Positions 6,959 to 17,180 are shown, numbered from the stretch's first letter. The stretch is 64,000 nucleotides of DNA from Sphingopyxis sp. H115 (GCF_001468465.1 NZ_LNSA01000019.1:1-64000); one strand, 5' to 3'. A program made the numbers and translations. Notes: generated by a model not told the origin, from the letters alone.

Positions 6959-8371
6959 TCAAGGCTTGTCGGCGTAGGCTTTCACCAGGTCGAACATATA
7001 GTCGCGCCCGACATAGACCGAGCGCACTTCCATGCGTTCGTTGAGGCCGTGCGCGCCATTGCCGTCGGGGTCGCCCCACATGCCGGGGACGCCATAGGTC
7101 GGGATGCCGACCGCGCCGAGGAAAGTGGCGTCGGTATAGCCGTTCGCCATCGACGGGATGACCTTCAGCCCCGGCCAGTATTTGTCGACGAGTGTCTGCA
7201 TCGGGCCGATGATTTTCGGGTCGAGCGGCGGTGCGGGCGGCGCGGGGCGCTTCGGCGGCAGCTGGGTGATCGTCACGCCGGGATCGCCGATGGCCTTCGC
7301 CAGCTCGTCCTTGATCGACTCGATGCTGTGTCCCGGAAAGATCCGGCAGTTGATGTTCGCGCCGGCGCGCTGTGGCAGCGCGTTCGGCGCATGGCCGCCG
7401 TCGAGCAGGGTGGCAACGCAGGTGGTGCGCAGATTGCTGTGGAGAAAGGGATCCTTGTTGACGGTCGCCTCCGCCGCCTTGTCGGCGGAGTTCTTCGCCA
7501 GCGCGACCATCGCCGCGCCCGTTTCGTCGCCGCGCGCCGCACCCGCTTCGGCAAAGAAGCGCCGCGTCGTGTCGGTCATCTCGACGGGGAATTCATGCTC
7601 CTCGATCTTGGTGATCGCGCGCGCAAGTTCGTAAATGGCGTTGTCGGGCACCGGCGCCGAGCTGTGGCCGCCAGGATTGCGCGTTTCGAGGCGGAAGTTG
7701 GCGAAGGTCTTTTCGCCGACCTGCACCGACTGGCCCAGCACCTTGCCCTTGCCGTCGCTGTCGCCGCCGCCGCCCTCGTTCAAGGCAAATTCGGCGTCGA
7801 TCAACTCGCGCTTGTTCGCGGTGAGCCATTCGACCCCGTTGAACGCGCCGTTGGTTTCCTCGCCGCAGGTCAATGCCATTTTCACGGCGCGTTTGGGCTT
7901 GTAGCCCGCCTGCTGGAAGCGGATCAGCGTGTCGACCCACACCGCCGCCTGCGCCTTGTCGTCGGCGGTGCCGCGGCCATAGAAATAGCCATTCTCCTCG
8001 ACCATCACGAACGGGTCGCGTTCCCAGTCGGCCCGCTTCGCCTCGACGACGTCGATATGCGCGATGAGCAGGAGCGGTTTGGCGGTCTTGCTGGTGCCCG
8101 GATAGATGGCGACGAGACCGCCTTCCTTCGGATTTTCGGGGGTCGTGAACAGGGTGAGCTGGCTGTCCGGGATGCCCGCCGCCTTCAGCCGCGCCGCCAT
8201 GCGTTCGGCGGCCAGCGTGCAACTGCCCGACGAAAGCGTCGTGTTCGTTTCGACCAGTTCCTTGTAAATTTCGCGAAAGGCGAGCTGGTCGGGCCGCGGC
8301 TGCGCCTCGGCGGCGACCGCGGGCGCCGCGAGCAGCAGGGCGGACGTCAGCAGCGCCGAAAATTTCATCAT
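6959..8371 (-). CDS. Secreted M20/M25/M40-family metallopeptidase
   Basis: A 470-aa zinc hydrolase with a cleavable signal peptide (MMKFSALLTSALLLAAPAVA, residues 1-20), so it acts in the periplasm or outside. Metal-ligand motifs are HID (His105, Asp107), GRGTADDKA (about 132-140) and the catalytic EE at 171-172. A dimerisation domain insert and GAHGLNER near the end complete the M20 pattern. The family includes carboxypeptidases and aminoacylases; substrate unknown. The start at 8371 (MMKF) has a GGGGGA ribosome binding site; longer in-frame starts extend to 8470 with no signal peptide. It is divergent from the acyltransferase gene. Confidence 0.92.
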   Translation of the reverse strand: MMKFSALLTSALLLAAPAVAAEAQPRPDQLAFREIYKELVETNTTLSSGSCTLAAERMAARLKAAGIPDSQLTLFTTPENPKEGGLVAIYPGTSKTAKPLLLIAHIDVVEAKRADWERDPFVMVEENGYFYGRGTADDKAQAAVWVDTLIRFQQAGYKPKRAVKMALTCGEETNGAFNGVEWLTANKRELIDAEFALNEGGGGDSDGKGKVLGQSVQVGEKTFANFRLETRNPGGHSSAPVPDNAIYELARAITKIEEHEFPVEMTDTTRRFFAEAGAARGDETGAAMVALAKNSADKAAEATVNKDPFLHSNLRTTCVATLLDGGHAPNALPQRAGANINCRIFPGHSIESIKDELAKAIGDPGVTITQLPPKRPAPPAPPLDPKIIGPMQTLVDKYWPGLKVIPSMANGYTDATFLGAVGIPTYGVPGMWGDPDGNGAHGLNERMEVRSVYVGRDYMFDLVKAYADKP

Positions 8372-8496
8372 CGATATTTCCCCCGTTTCGTTGTCGCTAG
8401 GGAGCAGAAAGACGGCGCTGCGACAAGCCGCGATGCACGCCCCCTTGCGCAGCGGTGGGCTTTGGCGCAATCCGGGCGAGGGGGAGAGGAGCCAAA

Positions 8497-9129
8497 GTGA
8501 CCAAGATCGATGACAACCCGCCGGGGTTGGTGGCGCGCGGCGTGCGCCGGATTTTGCTTCTGCTCTACCGGATGCGGGGATGGAAGGCCGAAGGCGTCGT
8601 GCCCGAACCGCGGCGGTTCGTGCTGATCGCCGCGCCGCACACGAGCAATTGGGACTTCGTCAATTTCCTGGGACTCGCCGGCGACCTCGGGCTAGAGCCT
8701 CATTTCATGGGGAAATTATCGCTGTTCCGCTGGCCGCTGGCGGGGTTCATGAAACAGATGGGCGGCATCCCCGTCGACCGGCGCGGCGGCACCAATGTCG
8801 TGCAGCAGATGGTCGACGAGTTCGCGCGGCGCGCCGAGTTCGTTCTGACCGTCGCGCCCGAAGGGACGCGCGGCAAGGCGAAGAAATGGCGGACCGGCTT
8901 CTATCAGATCGCGATGGCTGCAAAGGTGCCGATGGTGGTCGGTATCATGGATTACGGGCGCAAGACGGGCGGCCTCGGCCCACTCATCTGGCCGACCGGC
9001 GACTTTCGCGCCGACATGCTGAAGGTGCTGGAAATCTATAAGGGTTGCATCCCCAAATTTCCCGAGCGCGCGGTGCAGTCGATCGATGATATAGTCGGGG
9101 TCGACGAGGAACAGGATATGCGCGCATGA
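8497..9129 (+). CDS. Lysophospholipid acyltransferase family protein
   Basis: A 210-aa PlsC-superfamily protein. The HX4D catalytic motif appears as HTSNWD (about residues 48-53), and VAPEGTRGKAKKWRTGFYQIA supplies the EGTR substrate block (about 121-141). It lacks long N-terminal membrane segments, so it belongs to the small PlsC-like proteins of uncertain acceptor. The GTG start at 8497 has GAGGAG 8 nt upstream. Its stop overlaps the next ATG (ATGA), making an operon with the DUF1295 gene, which suggests a shared role in lipid remodelling. Confidence 0.88.
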   Translation: MTKIDDNPPGLVARGVRRILLLLYRMRGWKAEGVVPEPRRFVLIAAPHTSNWDFVNFLGLAGDLGLEPHFMGKLSLFRWPLAGFMKQMGGIPVDRRGGTNVVQQMVDEFARRAEFVLTVAPEGTRGKAKKWRTGFYQIAMAAKVPMVVGIMDYGRKTGGLGPLIWPTGDFRADMLKVLEIYKGCIPKFPERAVQSIDDIVGVDEEQDMRA

Positions 9130-9941
9130 GTGACGTCCTTTTGCTGCTTGCAGCCAATTTTGCCGGATTGATCGGCATCATCCTGATCCTGTGGGGTATC
9201 GCGCTCGCCCTCCGCGACGTATCGTTCATCGATGCCTTCTGGGCCTTTGGCATGGTGCTGCTCGCATGGGGCGCGGCGTGGCAGGCGGGGTTCGATGCGG
9301 CGCATGCGAAGCTGCTGCTGGGCCTCACGACCTTGTGGGGGCTGAGGCTTGCGATCCACCTGGCCGTCCGCTGGGCGCGCCATGGCGAGGATCCACGCTA
9401 CCGCAAGATCCTCGCGCACACGATGGAAAGACGGAAATGGGGCTGGGCAAAGACCGCGCTGCTCACCGTGTTCCTGACCCAGGCGCCGCTGCTGTTTCTC
9501 ACCTGCCTGCCCGCGCAGATCGGTATCTGGGCAAGCGCGAGCGCGCCGATGGAAAGCATTGGCATGATAGGCTGGATCGGCGCTGCCGCCGCCCTGATCG
9601 GCATCGCGTTCGAAAGTATCGGCGATGCGCAGCTCGATGCGTTTCGCAAGGATCCGGCGAACAAGGGCCGGGTGCTCGACACCGGCCTGTGGCGCTACAC
9701 GCGCCACCCCAATTATTTCGGCGACGCGCTGACCTGGTGGGGCATCTGGCTCATCGTCCTCGACCTTGGCTCGGGGCCGGCGCTCGCGAGCCTGATCGGG
9801 CCGGTTTTCCTGACCTTCACGCTCACAAAATGGTCGGGCAAGGCCCTGCTCGAAAAGGGACTACACAAGACGCGGCCCGATTATGCCGCCTATGTTGTGC
9901 GAACCTCTGGATTCATCCCTTGGCCGCCAAAGGCGCGCTAG
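9126..9941 (+). CDS. DUF1295 membrane protein (steroid 5-alpha-reductase-like)
   Basis: A 271-aa polytopic membrane protein with about six to seven hydrophobic segments. The C-terminal block GLWRYTRHPNYFGDALTWWGIWL (about residues 186-208) is the signature shared by DUF1295 and the isoprenylcysteine methyltransferase/steroid reductase superfamily, where it binds the nicotinamide or methyl-donor cofactor. The enzymatic reaction for DUF1295 is not established here. It is translationally coupled to the upstream acyltransferase and overlaps the following gene by about 22 nt. Confidence 0.88.
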   Translation: MSDVLLLLAANFAGLIGIILILWGIALALRDVSFIDAFWAFGMVLLAWGAAWQAGFDAAHAKLLLGLTTLWGLRLAIHLAVRWARHGEDPRYRKILAHTMERRKWGWAKTALLTVFLTQAPLLFLTCLPAQIGIWASASAPMESIGMIGWIGAAAALIGIAFESIGDAQLDAFRKDPANKGRVLDTGLWRYTRHPNYFGDALTWWGIWLIVLDLGSGPALASLIGPVFLTFTLTKWSGKALLEKGLHKTRPDYAAYVVRTSGFIPWPPKAR

Positions 9942-10333
9942 ATCGGGGCTTAGGCGGCGACGAAATCCCGGCCGATGTGTCGGCGCTCGGCGACGCGCAA
10001 CGCATCCGCGCGATCCTGACCGCGGCGGCGCGCGAAGGGCGCAGCGTCAGCTATTCGGAGCTGCTCGGCGATTTGGGCTTCCGTTTCACCCGACCGAAGA
10101 TGCGCGCGGTCTGCCGTACGCTCGAGGAGGTGGATCGCCTTTGCGCGGTAGACGGCGAGCCCGACATGGCAGTGCTGGTGGTGCGCGAGAGCGATCGGCT
10201 ACCGGGGCAGGGCTGGTGGGTCAGCGGCACGGCGCTGCTGCTCGGCTATGACGGGCCGTGGGAGGGTGCGGCGGCGGCGCGGTTTATCAGGGAACAGCAG
10301 CAGGCGGTTTTCGATTTTTGGAAGAGTCGGTAA
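9920..10333 (+). CDS. Conserved-type hypothetical protein, helix-turn-helix-like
   Basis: A product of about 137 aa if started at TTG 9920, or 118 aa from GTG 9977; neither has a clear ribosome binding site, so the start is open. The mid region AAREGRSVSYSELLGDLGFRFTRPKMRAVC resembles a winged-helix segment, followed by the strand MAVLVVRESDRLPGQGWW and a C-terminal helix ending VFDFWKSR. I recall similar uncharacterised sphingomonad proteins but know no function. It overlaps the DUF1295 gene and is third in that operon. Confidence 0.7.
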   Translation: MAAKGALDRGLGGDEIPADVSALGDAQRIRAILTAAAREGRSVSYSELLGDLGFRFTRPKMRAVCRTLEEVDRLCAVDGEPDMAVLVVRESDRLPGQGWWVSGTALLLGYDGPWEGAAAARFIREQQQAVFDFWKSR

Positions 10334-10367
10334 ACTGCTTCCGGCCGAATACCGGCCTTCATTTCAT

Positions 10368-10440
10368 CGTCACCCCGGACTTGATCCGGGGTCCATGACT
10401 TCGGCGGCGCGATGGATCCCGGATCAAGTCCGGGATGACG
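10368..10440. repeat. 73-nt palindromic intergenic repeat, family A copy 2
   Basis: Same length and arm sequence as the copy at 4955-5027, differing only in the spacer. It lies between the convergent ends of the operon 8497-10333 and the acyltransferase gene, and could act as a two-way 3' hairpin. Confidence 0.9.
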
Positions 10441-10486
10441 AAGAGGTTGGGGTCGCAACGTCCGCTTCCTATCCCAAAGCCGCCCA

Positions 10487-11827
10487 TCACTTCCGCGATT
10501 GCGCCAGCCGGTGCACCGGCCCGAACTGCGCGATCGCCGCGCCGACGAACGGCAGCGCGACCAGCCACAGGCGCACGCCGGTCACCCCGAGCGGGCTCGC
10601 TATGCTGATCGCCGCGGTGGCGCCGAGCCCCGTGCAGATCAGCAGCAGCCCGGCGATCAACCGCCAATGCGGCACCTCGCCGCTATCCTTGCTCGCGCGC
10701 TCATAGCGCGCGAACGCCATGATCAGCGGCAAAAGCGTCGCAATATAGAGCGCAAACCAGACCGGCCGTGCAAGCCACCAGGCCGCGCTGCCCGGCGCGA
10801 CGTCGAGGCCCACCCCGCCGAGCAGCCACGCCGCGATCATCACGAGCACGAAGGCGGTGAGGTGCCAGAGGTAGATCGTCATGATCATCCCGTTGACGAG
10901 CACAACGCTCGTCCAGATGCGGATATTGCCCAGCATCCGCCGCCCCGCGGGTTCGAGCGCGAGCGCGAAGCCCGCCTGCGCGATGCCGAGCGCGAGCAGC
11001 GCGAGCGTCGGCGGCATCGAATTGCTGAGGTCCGATCCCGGCACCCCGATCATCGCGACCGGATAGGGCCCGAACCCGACGAGCAACGCCAGCGCGACCA
11101 GCCCGCCGATGCCCCACAACAGCCCCCTGCCCGGCGTCAGCCGCCCCTCGCTCCACGCGAAGCCGAGCTGGTGGATCGCGAGCCAAACAAAGGCGAAGTT
11201 GAGAAAATTGACATGCGGAACGTCGAAGCGCAGCGCCGCGACGTCGATCGCCACCGCCCCCGCGACGAGCGCCCAGAAGGAACCGAAACCCCAGCGCTGC
11301 CACGCGCGCCACGTCAACGGCACGACCGCCGCGACCATCAGATAGACCGACAGGAACCACACCGGGATCAGCGCGAGTTGCGCCGCCATCGCGACCACTC
11401 CGCGCTCGATCCCCGCCAGCGTCCCGAACATCGCGACGAGTGTCCAGATCAGGAACAGCGGCAGCACCGGGTTGATCAGCCGTTGCAGCCGCCCGCTGTA
11501 CCAGCTTTCGTAACTGCCGCCCTTGCGCCGCGTCGCCGCCCACGACATCCCGTTCGAGAAACCGCCGACGAGGAAAAAGAGCGGCATGACCTGGAATCCC
11601 CAGGTCAGCCACTGCGTCCACGGCAGGATTCCGAGCAGGTGTCCGCCCTCGACCGCGCCGTCCTTCATATAGGGTGCGGCGACCAGCCAATGGCCGACAA
11701 CGACAGCGAGGATCGACAATGCGCGCAGGAAATCGACGTAGCGATTGCGTTCGGGCGGCGCCTGCTGCGCCATTTCTTTCGCGCGCGACCAGATGCTTTT
11801 ACGAATGGCGCCAGTGGTTTCGCTCAA
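10487..11827 (-). CDS. Acyltransferase-3 family integral membrane protein
   Basis: A 446-aa protein with about ten to twelve transmembrane segments. The N-terminal block RNRYVDFLRALSILAVVVGHW (about residues 27-47) contains the R-x10-H pattern of acyltransferase-3 enzymes, and FFLVGGFSNGMSW is the second family landmark. These enzymes move acyl groups onto extracytoplasmic sugars, lipids or peptides; the acceptor here is unknown. The start is TTG at 11827 with GGGAGGG upstream. It is divergent from parC across about 100 nt. Confidence 0.85.
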   Translation of the reverse strand: MSETTGAIRKSIWSRAKEMAQQAPPERNRYVDFLRALSILAVVVGHWLVAAPYMKDGAVEGGHLLGILPWTQWLTWGFQVMPLFFLVGGFSNGMSWAATRRKGGSYESWYSGRLQRLINPVLPLFLIWTLVAMFGTLAGIERGVVAMAAQLALIPVWFLSVYLMVAAVVPLTWRAWQRWGFGSFWALVAGAVAIDVAALRFDVPHVNFLNFAFVWLAIHQLGFAWSEGRLTPGRGLLWGIGGLVALALLVGFGPYPVAMIGVPGSDLSNSMPPTLALLALGIAQAGFALALEPAGRRMLGNIRIWTSVVLVNGMIMTIYLWHLTAFVLVMIAAWLLGGVGLDVAPGSAAWWLARPVWFALYIATLLPLIMAFARYERASKDSGEVPHWRLIAGLLLICTGLGATAAISIASPLGVTGVRLWLVALPFVGAAIAQFGPVHRLAQSRK

Positions 11828-11926
11828 AATGCCGACCCTCCCTCAGTGGAAAGACCAAGCTAATGTCGCTGAGCGTCGACGCAAGCCTTTGCCTTGGCGC
11901 ATCGGCCTTGCTATCGGCTGCGGACA

Positions 11927-14230
11927 ATGGCCAGCACCACCGACGATCCCGACAATCCAGAACCCGCCCCCGGCATGATCGATACCCCGTTCGACAGCGC
12001 GCTGTCCGAACGCTATCTCGTCTATGCGCTGTCGACGATCACCGCACGCTCGCTGCCCGACCTGCGCGACGGGTTGAAACCGGTGCATCGCCGCCTGCTC
12101 TGGGCGATGCGTGCGATGCGGCTCGACCCATCGCAGGGCTATAAAAAATCGGCGCGCGTCGTCGGCGACGTCATCGGCAAGTTCCACCCGCACGGCGACA
12201 CAGCGGTTTACGACGCGATGGTCCGCCTCGCGCAGGATTTCTCGCTGCGCTACCCGCTCGTCGACGGCCAGGGCAATTTCGGCAATATCGACGGCGATAA
12301 TGCCGCCGCCTATCGCTATACCGAGGCGCGGCTGACGCGCGTCGCGATCGACCTGATGCAGGGGCTCGACGAGGGCACGGTCGATTTCCGGCCGACCTAT
12401 AATGGCGAGGATGAAGAGCCCGAGATCATGCCGGGGCTGTTCCCGAACCTGCTCGCCAATGGGGCGAGCGGGATCGCGGTCGGCATGGCAACGAACATCC
12501 CGCCGCACAATGCCGCCGAGGTGATCGGCGCTGCGTTGCTGCTGATCGAAAATCCGAATGCCGAGCTGGGCGAGTTGCTCGAGCATGTGAAGGGCCCCGA
12601 CTTCCCCACCGGCGGCATCGTCGTCGACAGCGCCGAGACGATCGCCCACGCCTATGAAACCGGGCGCGGCGGTTTTCGCGTCCGCGCGCGCTTCTCGACC
12701 GGCAAGACTGCCGACGGCAGCTGGGAAGACAGCGGCATCGAGAAGCTGACCGGCGGTACCTGGCAACTCGTGATCAGCGAAATTCCCTATGGCGTCGCCA
12801 AGGGCAAGTTGATCGAACAGATCGCGCAGCTGATCGCCGACAAGAAGCTTCCGATCCTCGAGGATGTGCGCGACGAAAGCGCCGAGGATCTGCGCATCGT
12901 CCTCGAACCCAAGAGCCGCAACGTCGATCCCGAGGTACTGAAGGACAGCCTGTTCCGGCTGACCGACCTCGAAAGCCGCTTCGCGCTCAACCTCAATGTG
13001 CTCGATGCGACGCGCACGCCGAAGGTGATGGGGCTGAAACAGCTGCTCACCGAATGGCTCCAGCACCAGATCGTCGTGCTCGTCCGCCGCGCGCAGCACC
13101 GGATTGCGAAGATCGACGACCGGCTGGAGCTGGTCGCGGGCTATATCATCGCCTTCCTCAACCTCGACCGGATCATCGAGATCATCCGCACCGAGGACGA
13201 GCCCAAGCCGGTGATGATCCAAGAGTTCATCCTGACCGACCGGCAGGCCGAGGCAATCCTCAACATGCGCCTCCGCAGCTTGCGCAAGCTCGAGGAAATG
13301 GAGCTGAAACGCGAACAGGCGGACCTGACCGCCGAGCGCGAGGAACTGGCAAAGCTGGTCGAAAGCCCCGCACGGCAGAAGACACGGCTACGCAAGGATC
13401 TCGAAAAGCTGCGCGACGTCTATGGCCTCGAAACATTGCTCGGCGCGCGCCGCACGACGATCGCCGAAGCCGCACCGACCCGCGAGATCCCGCTCGACGC
13501 GATGATCGAGAAGGAACCGGTGACGGTGATCCTGTCGAAGCGCGGCTGGATCCGCGCCCAGCGCGGCCATGTCGCGGCGGACCAGTGGGGCGAATTTAAG
13601 TTCAAGGAAGGCGACGAGCTGCTGTTCGCCGCGCACGCGCAGACGACCGACAAGCTGCTGGTCGCCGCGAGCGACGGGCGCTTCTTTACCGTTGGTGCCG
13701 ACAAATTGCCCGGCGGGCGCGGCTTTGGCGAGCCGCTGCGCCTGATGGTCGATATCGACCCCGACGCGCGCATCGTCGCGCTCATCCCGGCAAGCGCCGA
13801 AGGCCGCCTATTGCTCGCCTCGACGAGCGGCCATGGCTTCGTCGCACAAATGTCCGAAGTCGTCGCCGAAACACGCAAGGGGCGGGCCGTCGTCAACCTC
13901 AAGCCCAAGGCTGTCCTGGCGGTCGTCCGCCCGATCGCTGCGGGCGACGACAGCGTCGCTGCGGTGGGCGAGAACCGGAAACTCGTCGTTTTCCCGCTTG
14001 CCGAGGTGCCGGTGATGGCGCGCGGCCAGGGTGTGATGCTGCAACGCTATCGCGACGGCGGCCTGGCCGACGCGATCAGCTTTGTCTTTGCCGAGGGTCT
14101 GAGCTGGGCGATGGGCGGCGATAGCGGCCGCACGCGGACCGAAACCGATCTGGCACCATGGCGCGTCGCACGCGGCGCGGCCGGCCGGATGCCGCCAACC
14201 GGCTTTCCGCGCAACAACCGCTTCGACTGA
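11927..14230 (+). CDS. parC: DNA topoisomerase IV subunit A
   Basis: A 767-aa ATP-dependent type IIA topoisomerase subunit that decatenates daughter chromosomes with ParE. The winged-helix region holds [12 protein letters not shown] (residues 88-98) and the catalytic tyrosine in RYTEARL (Tyr131). The C-terminal part after about residue 500 forms the beta-pinwheel, which is short and single, typical of ParC rather than GyrA. The quinolone-interaction positions are Thr92 and Asp96; this may simply be wild type for the lineage. The ATG at 11927 lacks a strong ribosome binding site; an in-frame ATG at 11894 is the alternative. Confidence 0.95.
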   Translation: MASTTDDPDNPEPAPGMIDTPFDSALSERYLVYALSTITARSLPDLRDGLKPVHRRLLWAMRAMRLDPSQGYKKSARVVGDVIGKFHPHGDTAVYDAMVRLAQDFSLRYPLVDGQGNFGNIDGDNAAAYRYTEARLTRVAIDLMQGLDEGTVDFRPTYNGEDEEPEIMPGLFPNLLANGASGIAVGMATNIPPHNAAEVIGAALLLIENPNAELGELLEHVKGPDFPTGGIVVDSAETIAHAYETGRGGFRVRARFSTGKTADGSWEDSGIEKLTGGTWQLVISEIPYGVAKGKLIEQIAQLIADKKLPILEDVRDESAEDLRIVLEPKSRNVDPEVLKDSLFRLTDLESRFALNLNVLDATRTPKVMGLKQLLTEWLQHQIVVLVRRAQHRIAKIDDRLELVAGYIIAFLNLDRIIEIIRTEDEPKPVMIQEFILTDRQAEAILNMRLRSLRKLEEMELKREQADLTAEREELAKLVESPARQKTRLRKDLEKLRDVYGLETLLGARRTTIAEAAPTREIPLDAMIEKEPVTVILSKRGWIRAQRGHVAADQWGEFKFKEGDELLFAAHAQTTDKLLVAASDGRFFTVGADKLPGGRGFGEPLRLMVDIDPDARIVALIPASAEGRLLLASTSGHGFVAQMSEVVAETRKGRAVVNLKPKAVLAVVRPIAAGDDSVAAVGENRKLVVFPLAEVPVMARGQGVMLQRYRDGGLADAISFVFAEGLSWAMGGDSGRTRTETDLAPWRVARGAAGRMPPTGFPRNNRFD

Positions 14231-14289
14231 CCTTATTTTGTGGTTGCCGTAAATAGCTTCTTTACTCCCCGGCAACTACGCAAGGACCA

Positions 14290-16002
14290 ATGGGGAAAGG
14301 TCGCTTAAAACCCGCTGTTATGCCTATTGATCGAACCGGTGAAGACCGGCCCTCGCTGTTTGTCGGATGGATCGATGCGCTGCCGGTCCCGGCGGCGCTT
14401 GTCCGTCCGCTCGGGCGCGGCAATTTCCGCCTTCATGCCAGCAATACCGCCTTCGACCGGCTGAAATTGTCTCCCGCCGGCGTCGATGCGCCGATCGAAA
14501 TGCTCCGCGCGATCGAACGCGCCGCGAAACGATCCGACCAAGCACAGGAATTTTCGTGCCAGCTGGGCGAAGGTCCGGCGGCGCGCGACCTGCGCGGGTC
14601 GATCGGCCCGCTGCCCACCGAAGCGGGTGACGAAGGGCTGTTCCTGCTGACATTGATCGATCGCACGCAGGAAATGATGACTGAGCGCAACCTGCGCCGC
14701 GAACTCGTGTCGGACAGCCTGACCGGTCTCCCCAATCGTGCCGGGTTCGAGGAACTGGTCGAACAGCGTACGCTGGCCGAGGGCACCGCCGCCGATCATG
14801 CGATCCTGCTGCTCGACCTTGCACGCTTTTCGCGTATCAACGAACATATCGGCCCGATGGCGGGCGACGAGCTGATCATCACCGTTGCCCGCCGGCTGAA
14901 ATCGAGCCTGCGCAGCGGCGACATATTGGCGCGCACCGGCGGCGACGAATTCGCCATTTCGTCGCGGGTGACCGGCGGCCGCGCCGATGTGCGCGAAATG
15001 GCGCGGCGCATTCGCGGCTGCTTCGACCACCCATTCCGCATCGGCGAGCTGAAAGTCAGCGTCGACTGCGCGCTCGGCTGTGCGATTCAACCCGCAGCTG
15101 ACACCGATGTCGCCGATCAGATCCGGCATGCCCAGATTGCGCTGAAACGCGCGAAGCAGACCGATCGCATCGAAATCTACGAACCCGAAGCCGCCATGCT
15201 GTCCGACAACCGCTTCGGGCTCGAAACAGAACTGCGCAACGCGATCGAGGAAGACCGACTCCACCTTGCCTTCCAGCCGCTGATCGAGATGTCGAGCGGG
15301 CGCGTCGCGGGATTTGAGGCGCTCGCGCGCTGGGACAACAGCAGCGGCCATGCGGTCTCGCCCTCCGAATTCATCCCGATCGCCGAGGATTCGGGGCTGA
15401 TCGTCCCGCTCGGCCAATGGGCGATTGGCAAAGCGGCGGCGACACTCGCCGAATGGGACGGCCAGAATGGCGGCGAGATCGTCAACGCCTATTTCTCGGT
15501 CAATGTTTCGGCGATCCAGCTGGTGCGCGACGATGTCGCTGGCGTCGTGCGCGACGCGCTCGAAAAACACCGCATCGGCGGCGAACGGCTGATGATAGAA
15601 CTCACCGAAAGCGCGATCATCGGCGATCCCGACCTTGCGCTATCGGTGCTCAGCCAGCTCAAGGCGCTGCACGCCCGCGTCGCGATGGACGATTTCGGCA
15701 CCGGCTATTCGAACCTCGCCTATTTGCAGCGCCTGCCGATCGACGTGCTCAAGATCGATCGCAGTTTCGTCGAACATATGGTCGACGACCGCGACAAGGT
15801 GGCGATCGTTCGCACGATCCAGAGCCTCGCCGAGGTGCTCGGCATGAAGACGACCGCCGAGGGCGTCGAAACCACCGATCAGGCGCGATTGCTGTCGGCG
15901 CTCGGCTGCGACTTCGGACAGGGGTTCCTGTTTGCGCGGCCGATGGATAGCAAGGCCGCGCTCGACTACTGGCGTCAGTCGTTGGTGCGCCCGATATTCT
16001 GA
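14290..16002 (+). CDS. GGDEF-EAL bifunctional cyclic-di-GMP enzyme
   Basis: A 570-aa protein with a PAS-like N-terminal region (about residues 20-130), a GGDEF domain (GGDEF intact at 217-221) and an EAL domain (EAL intact at 343-345, with DDFGTGYSNLAYLQ, KIDRSF and TAEGVET). All visible catalytic motifs are present, so both synthesis and hydrolysis of c-di-GMP are possible, though many such proteins use only one. No membrane segment is seen, so sensing is likely cytosolic. A 7-bp stem (14243-14249 with 14270-14276) lies just upstream. The end overlaps the convergent CCA gene by 28 nt. Confidence 0.95.
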   Translation: MGKGRLKPAVMPIDRTGEDRPSLFVGWIDALPVPAALVRPLGRGNFRLHASNTAFDRLKLSPAGVDAPIEMLRAIERAAKRSDQAQEFSCQLGEGPAARDLRGSIGPLPTEAGDEGLFLLTLIDRTQEMMTERNLRRELVSDSLTGLPNRAGFEELVEQRTLAEGTAADHAILLLDLARFSRINEHIGPMAGDELIITVARRLKSSLRSGDILARTGGDEFAISSRVTGGRADVREMARRIRGCFDHPFRIGELKVSVDCALGCAIQPAADTDVADQIRHAQIALKRAKQTDRIEIYEPEAAMLSDNRFGLETELRNAIEEDRLHLAFQPLIEMSSGRVAGFEALARWDNSSGHAVSPSEFIPIAEDSGLIVPLGQWAIGKAAATLAEWDGQNGGEIVNAYFSVNVSAIQLVRDDVAGVVRDALEKHRIGGERLMIELTESAIIGDPDLALSVLSQLKALHARVAMDDFGTGYSNLAYLQRLPIDVLKIDRSFVEHMVDDRDKVAIVRTIQSLAEVLGMKTTAEGVETTDQARLLSALGCDFGQGFLFARPMDSKAALDYWRQSLVRPIF

Positions 16003-17180
16003 TCGACCAGCTCGGCGACGCGCATCGCATCGGGGAAATCCTCCGCCACCCATTGGGCTTCGACCGCTTTCAATATACGCGCCACGTCGGGGCCGGCGGC
16101 AACCCCGCGCGCGACAATGTCGCCCCCCTTCACCGGCAGCAACGGCACCTCCCAGCCTTCCAGCGCCTGCACCGCGTCTGCCCGCCCGGCAATCAGGTGG
16201 ACGTCGCGCGCCGCGTCGATCCCGATGGCGTGCGCAAGCTGCCGCGCGGGGCGGGCAACATCGCCGCGATGCCCGGCGATCGCGGCCAGATGCTTGCGCT
16301 GCCGCGTCGACAGCCGCAGCCGGCTCGCCACCTGCTCGGCGACCGCAGCGTCGGCGGGAAGCAGCACCGACAGGCGGCGCAGCGGTCCCGGCACGGCGCC
16401 CGCGGCCGCCTCATTGGAGAGCAGGCGATCGAAACCCGCGGCAAAAGCGGAATCCCGTTCGGGCAGCAGCACGTCGAAAATACCGTCCGCCGCCATCTGG
16501 CCGACGATGACGCGCGGGTCGGGCAGCGACAATAGCTTGAGCAATTCGTCGGCGATGCGTTCGCGCGACAGGCTTTTGAGCGACTGGCGTGCCGCGATCA
16601 CCGCGGCGTGGCTGGCGGGCTCCAGCGGGCCGCGACCGAAACGCGCAGCAAAGCGGTAAAAGCGCAGGATACGCAAATGATCCTCCGCGATCCGCGTCGC
16701 GGCGTCGCCGATAAAGCGCACGCATCCGTCCCGCAAGTCGTCGATCCCGCCGAACCAGTCGTCGATCGCGCCGCTGTCCGGGTCGGCATAAAGCGCGTTG
16801 ATCGTGAAGTCGCGCCGCGCCGCATCGTCGCGCCAGTCGTCGGCAAAGGCGACCGTGGCCCGGCGCCCGTCGGTTTCGACATCGCGGCGCAGCGTCGTGA
16901 TTTCATGATGGTCGCCGCTCGCGATCGCGGTGACGGTGCCGTGCGCAATCCCCGTCGGGATGACCTTGATATCCGCCGCTGCCAACCGCCGCGTCACCTC
17001 CCCCGGCAACAAGGGAGTCGCAAGGTCGACATCGGCGACCGGCAGGCCAAGCAATGTGTCGCGCACCGCGCCGCCCACCAGCCGCACGGCGCCGCCATCG
17101 GCGCTCAGCGCCGCGACGATCCGGCGCAGCCCGGCGCGGTCGCGCCATGCGGCATCGGGCAGCGTCGTCACCGGTGCCAT
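15975..17180 (-). CDS. cca: CCA tRNA nucleotidyltransferase (class II)
   Basis: A 401-aa enzyme that adds or repairs the 3' CCA of tRNA. Class-II motifs are clear: LVGGAVRDTLLG (about residues 34-45), the metal-binding DVDLATP, RRDFTINALYAD, and EDHLRILRFYRFAARF that follows the nucleotide-selection region. It is the last gene of a minus-strand run DUF1285-Nudix-cca, overlapping the Nudix gene by 13 nt. Its 3' end overlaps the convergent GGDEF-EAL gene by 28 nt. Confidence 0.95.
   Translation of the reverse strand: MAPVTTLPDAAWRDRAGLRRIVAALSADGGAVRLVGGAVRDTLLGLPVADVDLATPLLPGEVTRRLAAADIKVIPTGIAHGTVTAIASGDHHEITTLRRDVETDGRRATVAFADDWRDDAARRDFTINALYADPDSGAIDDWFGGIDDLRDGCVRFIGDAATRIAEDHLRILRFYRFAARFGRGPLEPASHAAVIAARQSLKSLSRERIADELLKLLSLPDPRVIVGQMAADGIFDVLLPERDSAFAAGFDRLLSNEAAAGAVPGPLRRLSVLLPADAAVAEQVASRLRLSTRQRKHLAAIAGHRGDVARPARQLAHAIGIDAARDVHLIAGRADAVQALEGWEVPLLPVKGGDIVARGVAAGPDVARILKAVEAQWVAEDFPDAMRVAELVDQNIGRTND

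Noticed and set aside
7049..8500. A 483-aa open frame opposite the M20 peptidase
   Set aside because: Antisense shadow: the minus-strand gene has signal peptide and zinc motifs; the plus frame has no recognisable domain and reflects high GC3.
12180..12220. Possible quinolone-resistance change in ParC (Thr92, Asp96)
   Set aside because: Thr at this position may be wild type in sphingomonads; without a reference strain no resistance claim is justified.
10499..13222. Long antisense frames opposite the acyltransferase (10499-11863) and parC (11843-13222)
   Set aside because: Both lie opposite genes with clear family motifs and show no motif of their own; they arise from GC-rich codon use.
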